NCBI GenBank assembly: GCA_030622135.1 | Contig: JAUXGL010000015.1 | Span: 1 to 39,410 of the forward strand | Length of the DNA: 39,410 nucleotides | Origin: Deltaproteobacteria bacterium | GTDB lineage: Bacteria; Myxococcota; B64-G9 | Direction: 5' to 3' | Shown: one piece after another, positions 17,113-26,671 of the stretch | Layout of the letters: each line of letters starts with the position of its first letter | Position numbering within the stretch: the stretch's first letter is position 1 | Position numbers and translations under genes: made by a program | Notes under the pieces: model-generated | Database searches by the model: none | Told to the model about the DNA's origin: nothing | Seen by the model: only the letters and a program-made list of their open reading frames with translations

Positions 17113-17883
17113 TCACTTTCCTCTCCGGTCTTTTTTCCTAATCTGTTCGTCGGTAAGACCGAAGCGCCGGCGGCGGCGCTGATAGTCTGCGATGGCCAAA
17201 AGCAGGTCCTGCCGGCTGAAATCCGGGAAAAGCTTGGTGGAAAAATACAGCTCCGCGTAGGCGCTCTGCCAGAGGAGAAAGTTCGAGATTCTCATCTCGC
17301 CGCCGGTGCGGATGATCAGATCCGGGTCGGGAAGGTCACTGGTGTACAAGGCGTTCGAAAATACGTTTACGTCCAGGTCTTTCGGCGAAAGCTTACCTGC
17401 CCGCATCCGGCGCCCCAGGTTGCGAGCGGCCCGGACGATCTCCTCGCGGGCCCCATAAGAGAGGGCCAGAGCCAAGGTCATGGAACGGTTCTTCCTCGTA
17501 GCTACGATCATGCTCTTCAGTCGCGTACGCACGTCCGGAGGAACGCGGCGAAGCTCACCCAGGTTGATAACCCGGATGTCGCGGTCCATGATCTCCTGCC
17601 ACTCCTTCGCTATGAACTCCGCCAACAATTCCATCAACGCCTGTACTTCCTCTCGGGGACGCCCCCAGTTCTGGGCGGAGAAAGCAAATAACGTCAGGTT
17701 CTGCACCCCGATGGAGCGGCAAGCCTTGACCACGGTCCGGACGGCCTGGCTTCCCGCCCGGTGGCCCCGGGCACGGCTGAAGCCGCGCAGCTTGGCCCAG
17801 CGCCCGTTCCCGTCCATGATGATCCCGATGTGGCGCGGCAAACGCTTGCGGTCCACTTTCGGGCTGTCTTTACTCCGCCCCAT
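17113..17883 (-). CDS. uppS: Undecaprenyl pyrophosphate synthase
   Basis: A 256-residue cis-prenyltransferase that extends farnesyl diphosphate with isopentenyl units to the C55 lipid carrier for peptidoglycan. Visible motifs are HIGIIMDGNGRWA (catalytic Asp in MDGNGRW, near residue 24), RGHRAGSQAV, FSAQNWGRP, ALSYGAREE and the C-terminal RTGGEMRISNFLLWQSAYAE with LFPDF. An extra basic N-terminus and a basic tail (RKKDRRGK) flank the core. The start overlaps the upstream membrane-protein gene by 14 bases, indicating coupling. No cdsA follows, unlike the common uppS-cdsA-dxr order. Confidence 0.97.
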   Translation of the reverse strand: MGRSKDSPKVDRKRLPRHIGIIMDGNGRWAKLRGFSRARGHRAGSQAVRTVVKACRSIGVQNLTLFAFSAQNWGRPREEVQALMELLAEFIAKEWQEIMDRDIRVINLGELRRVPPDVRTRLKSMIVATRKNRSMTLALALSYGAREEIVRAARNLGRRMRAGKLSPKDLDVNVFSNALYTSDLPDPDLIIRTGGEMRISNFLLWQSAYAELYFSTKLFPDFSRQDLLLAIADYQRRRRRFGLTDEQIRKKDRRGK

Positions 17884-18502
17884 CTTTCCCCGCTTCCTCT
17901 TCTCCCTCCTCCTCCGCCTGCCGGTTCGAGGAGAATCTCACCTGTACAACGCACCCGACCAACAATGCAAGCCCAAGCACGATCCAGCTGAGCACTAAGT
18001 GGTTATGGTGGAAGGCGCAGGCACCCGGGAACACCCAGGCGCATAGGACCACGGCCAGGCCCCACAAGAACACCATGGCCCCCAGAAAAGCCGTCGAGAG
18101 AACGATCACCCACTTGAGCTTCCAGAGGGAGAAGACCCCCCCGACCAGGAAACCGGGAACGAAGCCCCACAGAAACCCGCCCGAGGCAACGGTGAGACGA
18201 ACGGTCTCCCCCAGGCCGATGCCCAACGCAATCCCAGAAAGAATGAAGATCACCACACGATAGAGTGGATCGGCCAGCAACGCGAACGCCGCCCCACCCA
18301 CAAAGACCCCCCAGGCGCGATCCACGTCCATCCAGCGGGCCATGAGCTGCCCGATGAACGCCCCGAAGAGAAACCCACAGACCACCACGGTCACCCGGTG
18401 CAATCGCCAACCCAACAGGAGGAACAGAAGCCCCACCACCGCGACCACCAGAGCATAGGCGGGGGGAAACCCGTGCTCGAATCCGAGCACCCGGTCGATC
18501 AT
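17870..18502 (-). CDS. Multi-TM membrane protein between frr and uppS (TMEM198/DUF4203-like)
   Basis: A 210-residue, very hydrophobic protein with about six or seven TM segments. They include YALVVAVVGLLFLLLGW, VTVVVCGFLFGAFIG, WGVFVGGAAFALLA, VVIFILSGIALGIGLGE, FLWGFVPGFLVGGVFSL and two more near the end. A strongly acidic tail (EEEGEEEAGKDGAE) follows. The G-rich TM pattern recalls the DUF4203/TMEM198 family, a moderate-confidence match. It occupies the slot before uppS within a lipid-carrier operon, so a role in envelope or isoprenoid-lipid metabolism is possible but unproven. It lacks the CdsA signature near its C-terminus, so it is not a disguised CDP-diglyceride synthase. Confidence 0.7.
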   Translation of the reverse strand: MIDRVLGFEHGFPPAYALVVAVVGLLFLLLGWRLHRVTVVVCGFLFGAFIGQLMARWMDVDRAWGVFVGGAAFALLADPLYRVVIFILSGIALGIGLGETVRLTVASGGFLWGFVPGFLVGGVFSLWKLKWVIVLSTAFLGAMVFLWGLAVVLCAWVFPGACAFHHNHLVLSWIVLGLALLVGCVVQVRFSSNRQAEEEGEEEAGKDGAE

Positions 18503-18521
18503 GAGCGCAGGAACTCCCGTC

Positions 18522-18592
18522 CGTCAGCCGTCAGCGGCCAGCCGTCAGCACCAGAAAACCGATGGCTGAGAACTGAAGGCTGAAAGCTAAAC
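18522..18592. repeat. Inverted heptad-repeat element, four 7-base units per arm
   Basis: The left arm (18522-18549) is four consecutive 7-mers of form NNTNAGC (CGTCAGC three times, plus one GGCCAGC). The right arm (18565-18592) is four 7-mers of complementary form GCTNANN, the second being ACTGAAG. A 14- to 15-base spacer separates the arms, so they can fold into an imperfect 28-base stem. The right arm overlaps the frr stop codon. A second element with the same design lies at 21754-21831. Confidence 0.65.
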
Positions 18593-19144
18593 TTCCATGA
18601 TCTCTATCTCTTTCTCTGCGAGAATCTCGTCGATCTTTTCGATGGACTTGTCGGTTTCCTTCTGGGTACGTTCCAGGCCGCGCTTCTTGTCATCCTCGGA
18701 GACGTCTTTGCTCTTCTCCGCCTCCTTGAGGAAATCGTTGGCGTCCCGGCGGTGGTTGCGTACGCTCACCTTGGCGGTCTCGGCCAGCTTCTTGGTCTGC
18801 TTCACCAGATCCTTGCGGCGCTCCTCGGTCAAGGCGGGGATGGGCAGGCGCACCAGCTCACCGTCGCTCTGCGGAGTTAGACCAATCTCGGCGATGTTGA
18901 TGGCCTTCTCGATCCCTGGGATGCTGGACTTCTCCCAGGGCTTGATAACGATCAAGCGAGCGTCGGGAATAGAGAGGGAGGCCACCTGGTTCAGAGGCAC
19001 CTTCGATCCGTAGTACTCTACCCGAACCGGATCCAGCACGGCCAAGTTGGCCCGACCGGTGCGCACCCGACCAAGCTCCCGTCTAAACGCTTCTACCGCC
19101 TTGTTCTGGTTATCCTGCAGTTCCACGATCGCGTCATCGACCAT
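18587..19144 (-). CDS. frr: Ribosome recycling factor
   Basis: A 185-residue protein that, with EF-G, splits post-termination ribosomes. Visible signatures are LGRVRTGRANLAVLDPVRVEYYG in the N-terminal helix and hinge, PLNQVASLSIPDAR, IVIKPWEKS and PALTEERRKDLVKQTKK, ending in the two long helices. I prefer the ATG at 19144, eight bases after GGAGG of a perfect GGAGGTGA; it gives the 185 residues typical of the family. An upstream in-frame GTG at 19153 lies inside that Shine-Dalgarno sequence. The gene belongs to the rpsB-tsf-pyrH-frr operon. Confidence 0.97.
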   Translation of the reverse strand: MVDDAIVELQDNQNKAVEAFRRELGRVRTGRANLAVLDPVRVEYYGSKVPLNQVASLSIPDARLIVIKPWEKSSIPGIEKAINIAEIGLTPQSDGELVRLPIPALTEERRKDLVKQTKKLAETAKVSVRNHRRDANDFLKEAEKSKDVSEDDKKRGLERTQKETDKSIEKIDEILAEKEIEIMEV

Positions 19145-19199
19145 GTCGGTCACCTCCCCCAGCGCGGCTCTGTCGCAACCAAAATGACCCGCGCAGGAC

Positions 19200-19237
19200 G
19201 AGCGCTTTTTGATCGTGCTTTGAAGTGTAAAGCGCTC
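19200..19237 (-). other. Stem-loop in the pyrH-frr intergenic region
   Basis: GAGCGCTTT (19200-19208) and AAAGCGCTC (19229-19237) form a perfect 9-bp inverted repeat with a 20-base loop. A second small hairpin (CTTCGCA, loop TTG, TGCGAAG) lies nearer pyrH, around 19266-19282. Together they fill the 155-base gap in an otherwise tightly packed operon. They could be RNA-processing or differential-stability sites; no T-run typical of a terminator follows in the reading direction. Confidence 0.4.
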
Positions 19238-19299
19238 GAAGTACCATTTGCGTCCTCCGAAGATCTTCGCACAATGCGAAGAAGTTACGAACCAAGAGT

Positions 19300-20025
19300 C
19301 TAAGCGGCCGGCAGATCGCCCACCAGCGTGCCCACGTCTTCGCCCAGGACGGCCCTCAGCATGTTGCCGGCATCCGCCAGTTTATACACGAGTATCGGCA
19401 AGTTGCTGTCCATGCACAGGGAAACCGCCGTAGCATCCATTACCCTAAGATCCTGCTTGAGCATATCCATGTAAGTAAGCCGTTTGAAGAACTTGGCCTG
19501 GGGATCCTTGAGCGGATCGGAGTCATACACCCCGTCCACCCGGGTGGCTTTTAAAAGCACCTCGGCCTTCAGTTCCATGGCGCGCAACGCCGCGGCCGTG
19601 TCAGTGGTGAAATAGGGGTTGCCCGTACCGGCAGCCAGCAGCACCACCCTCCCCTTCTCCAGATGACGAATGCCCCGGCGACGGATGTAAGGTTCGGCAA
19701 CCTCGTCGACCTGCAAGGCGCTCATGATGCGCGTGGCTACACCGAGCTTCTCCAGAGCCTCTTGCAAAGCCATGCAGTTGATCACCGTGGCCAGCATGCC
19801 CATGTAGTCTCCGGTGGCCCGGTCGATCCCTGCCTTGGTCGCATCCAGGCCGCGGATGATGTTTCCGCCCCCCAGCACCATGGCCAACTGAATCCCCAGC
19901 GCGTGGATCTCCTTTATTTCGGCGGCGATACGTGCAAGAAACTCGGCGGAGATGGTGCCTTCCTCGCCGCCGCGGAGCGCCTCGCCCGACATCTTCAGAA
20001 GGACGCGTTTGAATTTGGGCTCCAT
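19300..20025 (-). CDS. pyrH: UMP kinase
   Basis: A 241-residue hexameric enzyme that phosphorylates UMP to UDP using ATP. Visible motifs are [11 protein letters not shown] at the N-terminus, [60 protein letters not shown] and a C-terminal [17 protein letters not shown] at 20025 is chosen because it lies one base after the tsf stop and gives the normal MEPKFKRV-type start. An upstream in-frame extension would duplicate tsf sequence in another frame. It is allosterically controlled by GTP and UTP in the family. Confidence 0.97.
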   Translation of the reverse strand: MEPKFKRVLLKMSGEALRGGEEGTISAEFLARIAAEIKEIHALGIQLAMVLGGGNIIRGLDATKAGIDRATGDYMGMLATVINCMALQEALEKLGVATRIMSALQVDEVAEPYIRRRGIRHLEKGRVVLLAAGTGNPYFTTDTAAALRAMELKAEVLLKATRVDGVYDSDPLKDPQAKFFKRLTYMDMLKQDLRVMDATAVSLCMDSNLPILVYKLADAGNMLRAVLGEDVGTLVGDLPAA

Positions 20026-20026
20026 G

Positions 20027-20686
20027 TCAGACCTTGGTCTGTTCAAGCGTCTTGGCCACCTCGGCCGCCAGATCTTCCTGCTTCTTCTCGATGCCTTCAC
20101 CCAACTGTAAGCGGGCGAAGCGGCGAATGACGATGTTCTCGCCGGTCTTGGAAATCAGTTCCTTGAGCAGCTTATCGACGGACATCTTCTGCTCGCGGAT
20201 GTAAGGCTGATCGAGGAGGCAAACCTCGGCTAAGTACTTCCGCAGCCGCCCCTCGACGATACTGTCTAGGATCTTCTCGGGCTTGCCGGCATCCAAGGCC
20301 TGCTTGCGATATATCTCCCGCTCCTGATCCAGCACTTCCGCGGGCACCTCGTCCTCCTTCAGGTACTGGGGGTTCGCCGCGGCCACCTGCATGGCGATCT
20401 CCCGGCAGAAGTTCTGGAAATCGTCGCCGCGGGCAACGAAATCCGTCTCGCAGTTGATCTCCACCAGCACGCCGATCTTGCCGCCCATGTGCACGTAGGA
20501 TTCCACCTTGCCCTCGGCGGCCACCTTGGCGGATCGCTTGCCCGCCTCGGCGACACCTTGCTCCCGGAGACGCTTGACCGCTTTTTGAAGATCGCCTTCG
20601 GTCTCTTGCAAGGCGCGCTTGCAGTCCATGATCCCCGCCCCGGTTTTCTGACGCAGTTCGTTCACCAGTTTCGCATTGATTTCCAT
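20027..20686 (-). CDS. tsf: Elongation factor Ts
   Basis: A guanine-nucleotide exchange factor for EF-Tu, about 219 residues. Visible features are the N-terminal UBA-like domain ([19 protein letters not shown]), [18 protein letters not shown], the core exchange motif [13 protein letters not shown] and a C-terminal LLDQPYI and [17 protein letters not shown]. It is shorter than the E. coli protein (about 283 residues), the compact type seen in several phyla. ATG at 20686 has GAGG at good spacing; ATG at 20692 gives two more residues but is too close to the GAGG. It lies 30 bases downstream of rpsB. Confidence 0.96.
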   Translation of the reverse strand: MEINAKLVNELRQKTGAGIMDCKRALQETEGDLQKAVKRLREQGVAEAGKRSAKVAAEGKVESYVHMGGKIGVLVEINCETDFVARGDDFQNFCREIAMQVAAANPQYLKEDEVPAEVLDQEREIYRKQALDAGKPEKILDSIVEGRLRKYLAEVCLLDQPYIREQKMSVDKLLKELISKTGENIVIRRFARLQLGEGIEKKQEDLAAEVAKTLEQTKV

Positions 20687-20716
20687 AGCCATGCCTCGCT
20701 TGTCTTCTTACTGGGC

Positions 20717-21565
20717 CTATTCTTGGGTCTTTTCCGGCGCTTCGGCGGCTTTCTGGGCGGTCTCCGCTCGCCGCTTGCCCACCACCTCCACCTTGGGTCC
20801 GCCGGCCTGTCCGTCTGAAGGCTGCGGGGCAATCTCCTTCTCGGCTGGCTTGCCCATAGTCTTGGACGCCAGTACCTCTTGGTTGAGCCGATCGCCCTCC
20901 AGGCAGGCATCGGCAACCTTCTCGATAAAGAGCTTGATGGCCCGGATGGCGTCGTCGTTGGCGGGGATGAGAAAATCCACCACTTCCGGATCGCAGTTCG
21001 TGTCAGTGATGGCCACCACGGGAATACCCAGTTTGCGCGCCTCCGCCACGGCGATGCGCTCCTTCTTGGGGTCAACCACGAAAACCGCTCCGGGCAACCG
21101 GGTCATCTCCTGGATGCCCGGGAGGTTCCTCTCCAGTTTCTGGCTCTCACGCTCGATGCGAAGAATCTCCTTCTTGGTCAGTCGTTCATAGGACCCGTCC
21201 GCGGCCATTTTTTTCAGGGTCTTCAGCCGCTCGATACTCTGCCGGATTGTGCGGAAGTTGGTCAGAGTGCCGCCCAGCCAACGGTTGTTGACGTAGAACA
21301 TGTTGCAGCGGTCGGCTTCCTCGACAATGACGTTTTGGGCCTGCTTCTTAGTCCCCACAAAGAGAACCTTGTCTCCCCTGGAAACCGTATCACGAATGAA
21401 GTAGAAAGCCCGGTCGAACAGCTTGGACGTCTTCTGCAGGTCGATAACATAGATCCCATTGCGTGCGCCGAAAATGTATGGCTTCATCTTCGGGTTCCAG
21501 CGGCTGGTCTGGTGCCCGAAGTGAACACCGGCCTCCAGCAAAGCCTTCATTGAAATGACACCCAT
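20717..21565 (-). CDS. rpsB: 30S ribosomal protein S2
   Basis: A protein of 282 residues. Visible signatures are [20 protein letters not shown] near the start, [63 protein letters not shown] and [24 protein letters not shown] at 21565 follows AAGGAGG with proper spacing and gives the family N-terminus. The in-frame extension to 21742 runs through the terminator and is not coding. About 50 extra C-terminal residues (Gln/Ala/Lys/Glu-rich) exceed the E. coli length, a common lineage-specific tail. Confidence 0.97.
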   Translation of the reverse strand: MGVISMKALLEAGVHFGHQTSRWNPKMKPYIFGARNGIYVIDLQKTSKLFDRAFYFIRDTVSRGDKVLFVGTKKQAQNVIVEEADRCNMFYVNNRWLGGTLTNFRTIRQSIERLKTLKKMAADGSYERLTKKEILRIERESQKLERNLPGIQEMTRLPGAVFVVDPKKERIAVAEARKLGIPVVAITDTNCDPEVVDFLIPANDDAIRAIKLFIEKVADACLEGDRLNQEVLASKTMGKPAEKEIAPQPSDGQAGGPKVEVVGKRRAETAQKAAEAPEKTQE

Positions 21566-21672
21566 CATCTCCTCCTTGGTTTGGGTTGGGCCTCCACCGC
21601 GGGGCACCACCGGCTCCACAACCTGTAGAAAACAGGCACCCGTAGAGCATCCCCCGCGGCGTGTGAATTTGT

Positions 21673-21710
21673 AAAAAACCGCTCCGACACGCCATCGCCG
21701 CATCGGAGCG
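21673..21710 (-). terminator. Rho-independent terminator between secA and rpsB
   Basis: Reading on the minus strand, CGCTCCGA (21710-21703), a 15-base loop, the perfect partner TCGGAGCG (21687-21680), then G and six T (21678-21673). It either ends the secA transcript or, if the rpsB promoter lies above it, acts as an attenuator in the rpsB leader. Confidence 0.75.
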
Positions 21711-21753
21711 CCATGGCTAGCACGGAGGTTAGGAATTTGCAAGCAAATTCAGT

Positions 21754-21831
21754 TATTAGCTTTTAGCCTTTGGCTATCAGCAAAAAAACTCTTTATAGGT
21801 GTTGCTAATAGCTAGCCGCTAAAAGCTAACC
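21754..21831. repeat. Second inverted heptad-repeat element, four 7-base units per arm
   Basis: The left arm (21754-21781) has four 7-mers of form NNTNAGC (TATTAGC, TTTTAGC, CTTTGGC, TATCAGC). The right arm (21804-21831) has four 7-mers of form GCTNANN (GCTAATA, GCTAGCC, GCTAAAA, GCTAACC). The 22-base spacer is A/T-rich. Arms pair unit by unit, with the second unit perfect. The right arm ends one base before the secA stop codon (21832-21834). Architecture matches the element at 18522. Confidence 0.7.
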
Positions 21832-24576
<2,745 letters not shown>

Positions 24577-24604
24577 GAAAAACCCTCCTGCGCCACGCGG
24601 ACGG

Positions 24605-24633
24605 ATATTAACACCGTGACCTATTTGAAACAA
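24605..24633 (-). promoter_or_regulatory. Candidate secA promoter
   Basis: TTGTTT (24633-24628), 17 bases, then TAATAT (24610-24605) on the minus strand, in the 120-base gap between the M23 gene and secA. The predicted start near 24598 lies just before the AGGAGGG. The -35 is weak. Confidence 0.35.
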
Positions 24634-24696
24634 GTTAAAACACGATCACCCGAACGTGAACGCAGCGAAGCGGACCAACACCCGCGGCGTGAACGA

Positions 24697-25632
24697 TCAG
24701 TCGTCCAGAATGTAGTTGCGGGGATTCTCGCAGATGCCGTTTACTTCCACTTCGTAGTGCAGGTGGGGACCGGTACTGCGGCCGGTGTTGCCGATGCTAC
24801 CGACGGTGTCGCCGCGATCGACGTGATCGCCTATGTTGACCTTGGTCTCCTCCAGGTGTCCGTATCGGGTTCTCACCCCGTAGCCGTGGTCGAGAACGAT
24901 CACCTTTCCAAATCCACCGCTGTTCCCGTTGAAAACCACCACGCCGCGCGCGGGAGCCACGACGGGTACGCCGGGCTGGTTGGCGATGTCCAGGCCCCGG
25001 TGCATCGCACGCTTGCCGGTGTAAGGATCGACCCGGGTTCCGAAGCCCGAGGTCACCCAGCCGCGGGCCGGCCAGATGGAAGGCGTGGAGGCCAGGCGGG
25101 CCTTCTGACCGCGCAGGTGTGTCTCCAACTCGCGGATGCTTCCCTCGCGCTTCTCCACCTCGGAGACCAGCTCGTCCAGCCGTTCTCCAATCAACCGGGC
25201 GGCCAGGTGGGGATTTTCTCCAATGGATTGTACCAACGGATCCACGGCGCCGGCGCCGTCGAACACACCCTCGCCGTTCGAGCCGCCGGCAAAGGGACCC
25301 AGCGCCAAATGGCGCTTGGGATCGGACAGCTGGGTGATGGCCCTCAGCTTGGTGTCGAAACGCTGAACTCGATCCAGAACCGACTGGATGCTGACCACTT
25401 TGCCGTGCAGGTTAACCAGTCGGTTGCGCAACTCTAGGTTCTGACCGCGGAGGTGGGAGTTCTCCCTCACCTGATCCACAATGGAGACGTAATGGAAGGC
25501 ACTGGCGATGATTGCGGCGGCAAGCACGATGAAGAAACCAATCACCCCCCAGAGAGTTCGCTTGGAAACCCTCATTCTCCGAACACGCGACGAGCGATCC
25601 GGAACCACCATGACGGTATATCGCTTACTCAT
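24697..25632 (-). CDS. Membrane-anchored M23 (LytM-type) peptidase
   Basis: A protein of 311 residues. A short basic N-terminus is followed by one TM helix (LWGVIGFFIVLAAAIIASAF, about 28-47), then a periplasmic coiled coil (about 50-95 and again 148-180) and a C-terminal lysostaphin-like domain. The zinc ligands are present: HRGLD (H211, D215) and GPHLHYE (H290-L-H292), with GHL at 259. It could cut peptidoglycan cross-links itself, unlike EnvC/NlpD-type activators that have lost these residues. It sits between the PP2C gene and secA on the same strand. ATG at 25632 is favoured over a GTG one codon earlier, since GGAT lies at better spacing. Confidence 0.92.
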   Translation of the reverse strand: MSKRYTVMVVPDRSSRVRRMRVSKRTLWGVIGFFIVLAAAIIASAFHYVSIVDQVRENSHLRGQNLELRNRLVNLHGKVVSIQSVLDRVQRFDTKLRAITQLSDPKRHLALGPFAGGSNGEGVFDGAGAVDPLVQSIGENPHLAARLIGERLDELVSEVEKREGSIRELETHLRGQKARLASTPSIWPARGWVTSGFGTRVDPYTGKRAMHRGLDIANQPGVPVVAPARGVVVFNGNSGGFGKVIVLDHGYGVRTRYGHLEETKVNIGDHVDRGDTVGSIGNTGRSTGPHLHYEVEVNGICENPRNYILDD

Positions 25633-25719
25633 CACTGCATCCGCGGCAATTCATGCTTCCAACTACCCAAAAAACCCGGGAATTATTGCAAATCCGCTAC
25701 TCCTCTGTCAACAAATTTC

Positions 25720-26634
25720 TTATTTTTTACGTTTGGCTCCGCTCCGGCCGCGCTTCCGCGCGGCTTTCCCGGCGGTTTTCTTTCTTTTCCGAGACTTGGA
25801 CACCCGCTTATCGTGCTCACCATCCCCGTACCGCAGGACGACGACGGTGACATTGTCCTCCCCCCCGGCCTGGTTGGCCAAATCCACCAGCCGGGCGGGA
25901 GCCTGCGACAGCCTGGTCTTTTTGATGATTTCAAGAATCTCCTCATCTTCAACCATCCCGGTCAGGCCATCCGAGCAAATTAGATAGATATCGTCCGGCT
26001 GCATGGGAAGACTCAGGGTGTCCACCGCCACTTCGCTTTCAAAACCGACAGACCGGGTGATTATATTCCTAAACCGGCTGTGCTGAGCCTCTTCGGAGGT
26101 GATGAATCCCGCCTTGACCTGCTCGTTTACCAGGGAGTGATCCTCGGTCAGTTGCTCGAACTTACCCTCGCGGAGACGATACAACCGGCTGTCTCCCACG
26201 TGGGCCACGTATACCCGGTGGTCGTGGGTCAGCGCCAGGGTGACCGTGGTACCCATCCCGGCAAGCTCGGGCTGCCGGTTGGACCGGCCGAATATTCTCG
26301 CGGAAGCTGCCTTGATGGAATCTTCGAGCAGTTTCAAAACGGCCGGCGACTCGATCCCGATCGCGTCCTTTTCGAACAGATCGCCGGATTTTCTGGTGGC
26401 ACGGACTTTTTTCCGAACGGTGTCCACCGACATCTTCGAAGCGATGTTCCCACCCGCGTGCCCGCCCATCCCGTCGGCCACGATGAAAAGATTGATATTG
26501 GAATCGGCCAGGTAGGAATCTTCGTTAAGCTCGCGCCTCAGACCCAGGTCCGTCCGCGCCCAGCAAGACACCCGGGTCCCTGCCCTGGAAACCGTGGTAT
26601 TTTTTTTACGCTTCTTCTTTGGGCGACTGCGCAT
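25720..26634 (-). CDS. PP2C-family serine/threonine phosphatase with basic tails
   Basis: A 304-residue Mn/Mg-dependent protein phosphatase of the PrpC/Stp1 type. Motifs in order are RTDLGLRRELNEDSY (metal-site Asp), LFIVADGMGGHAGGN, MGTTVTLAL, VYVAHVGDSRLYRLR, LTEDHSLVNE, IITRSVG, YLICSDGLTGM and a final GEDNVTVVVLRYG. The first 13 residues (RSRPKKKRKKN) and the last 40 are extremely Lys/Arg-rich, unusual for the family and suggestive of nucleic-acid or membrane contact. No Hanks-type kinase gene lies next door. A TATAAT sits one base upstream of the ATG; if it is the -10, translation would need a later start such as GTG 26571, which also gives the usual domain beginning. Confidence 0.93.
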   Translation of the reverse strand: MRSRPKKKRKKNTTVSRAGTRVSCWARTDLGLRRELNEDSYLADSNINLFIVADGMGGHAGGNIASKMSVDTVRKKVRATRKSGDLFEKDAIGIESPAVLKLLEDSIKAASARIFGRSNRQPELAGMGTTVTLALTHDHRVYVAHVGDSRLYRLREGKFEQLTEDHSLVNEQVKAGFITSEEAQHSRFRNIITRSVGFESEVAVDTLSLPMQPDDIYLICSDGLTGMVEDEEILEIIKKTRLSQAPARLVDLANQAGGEDNVTVVVLRYGDGEHDKRVSKSRKRKKTAGKAARKRGRSGAKRKK

Positions 26635-26671
26635 GATTATACTTTATGGATATCACAAGTCCCGGAAGAGA

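Noticed and set aside
21566-21742. N-terminal extension of rpsB to 21742
   Set aside because: It reads through the terminator hairpin, and AAGGAGG sits directly before ATG 21565, which gives the normal S2 start.
24577-24633. Longer secA start at 24633
   Set aside because: No ribosome-binding site is present there, whereas AGGAGGG precedes GTG 24576.
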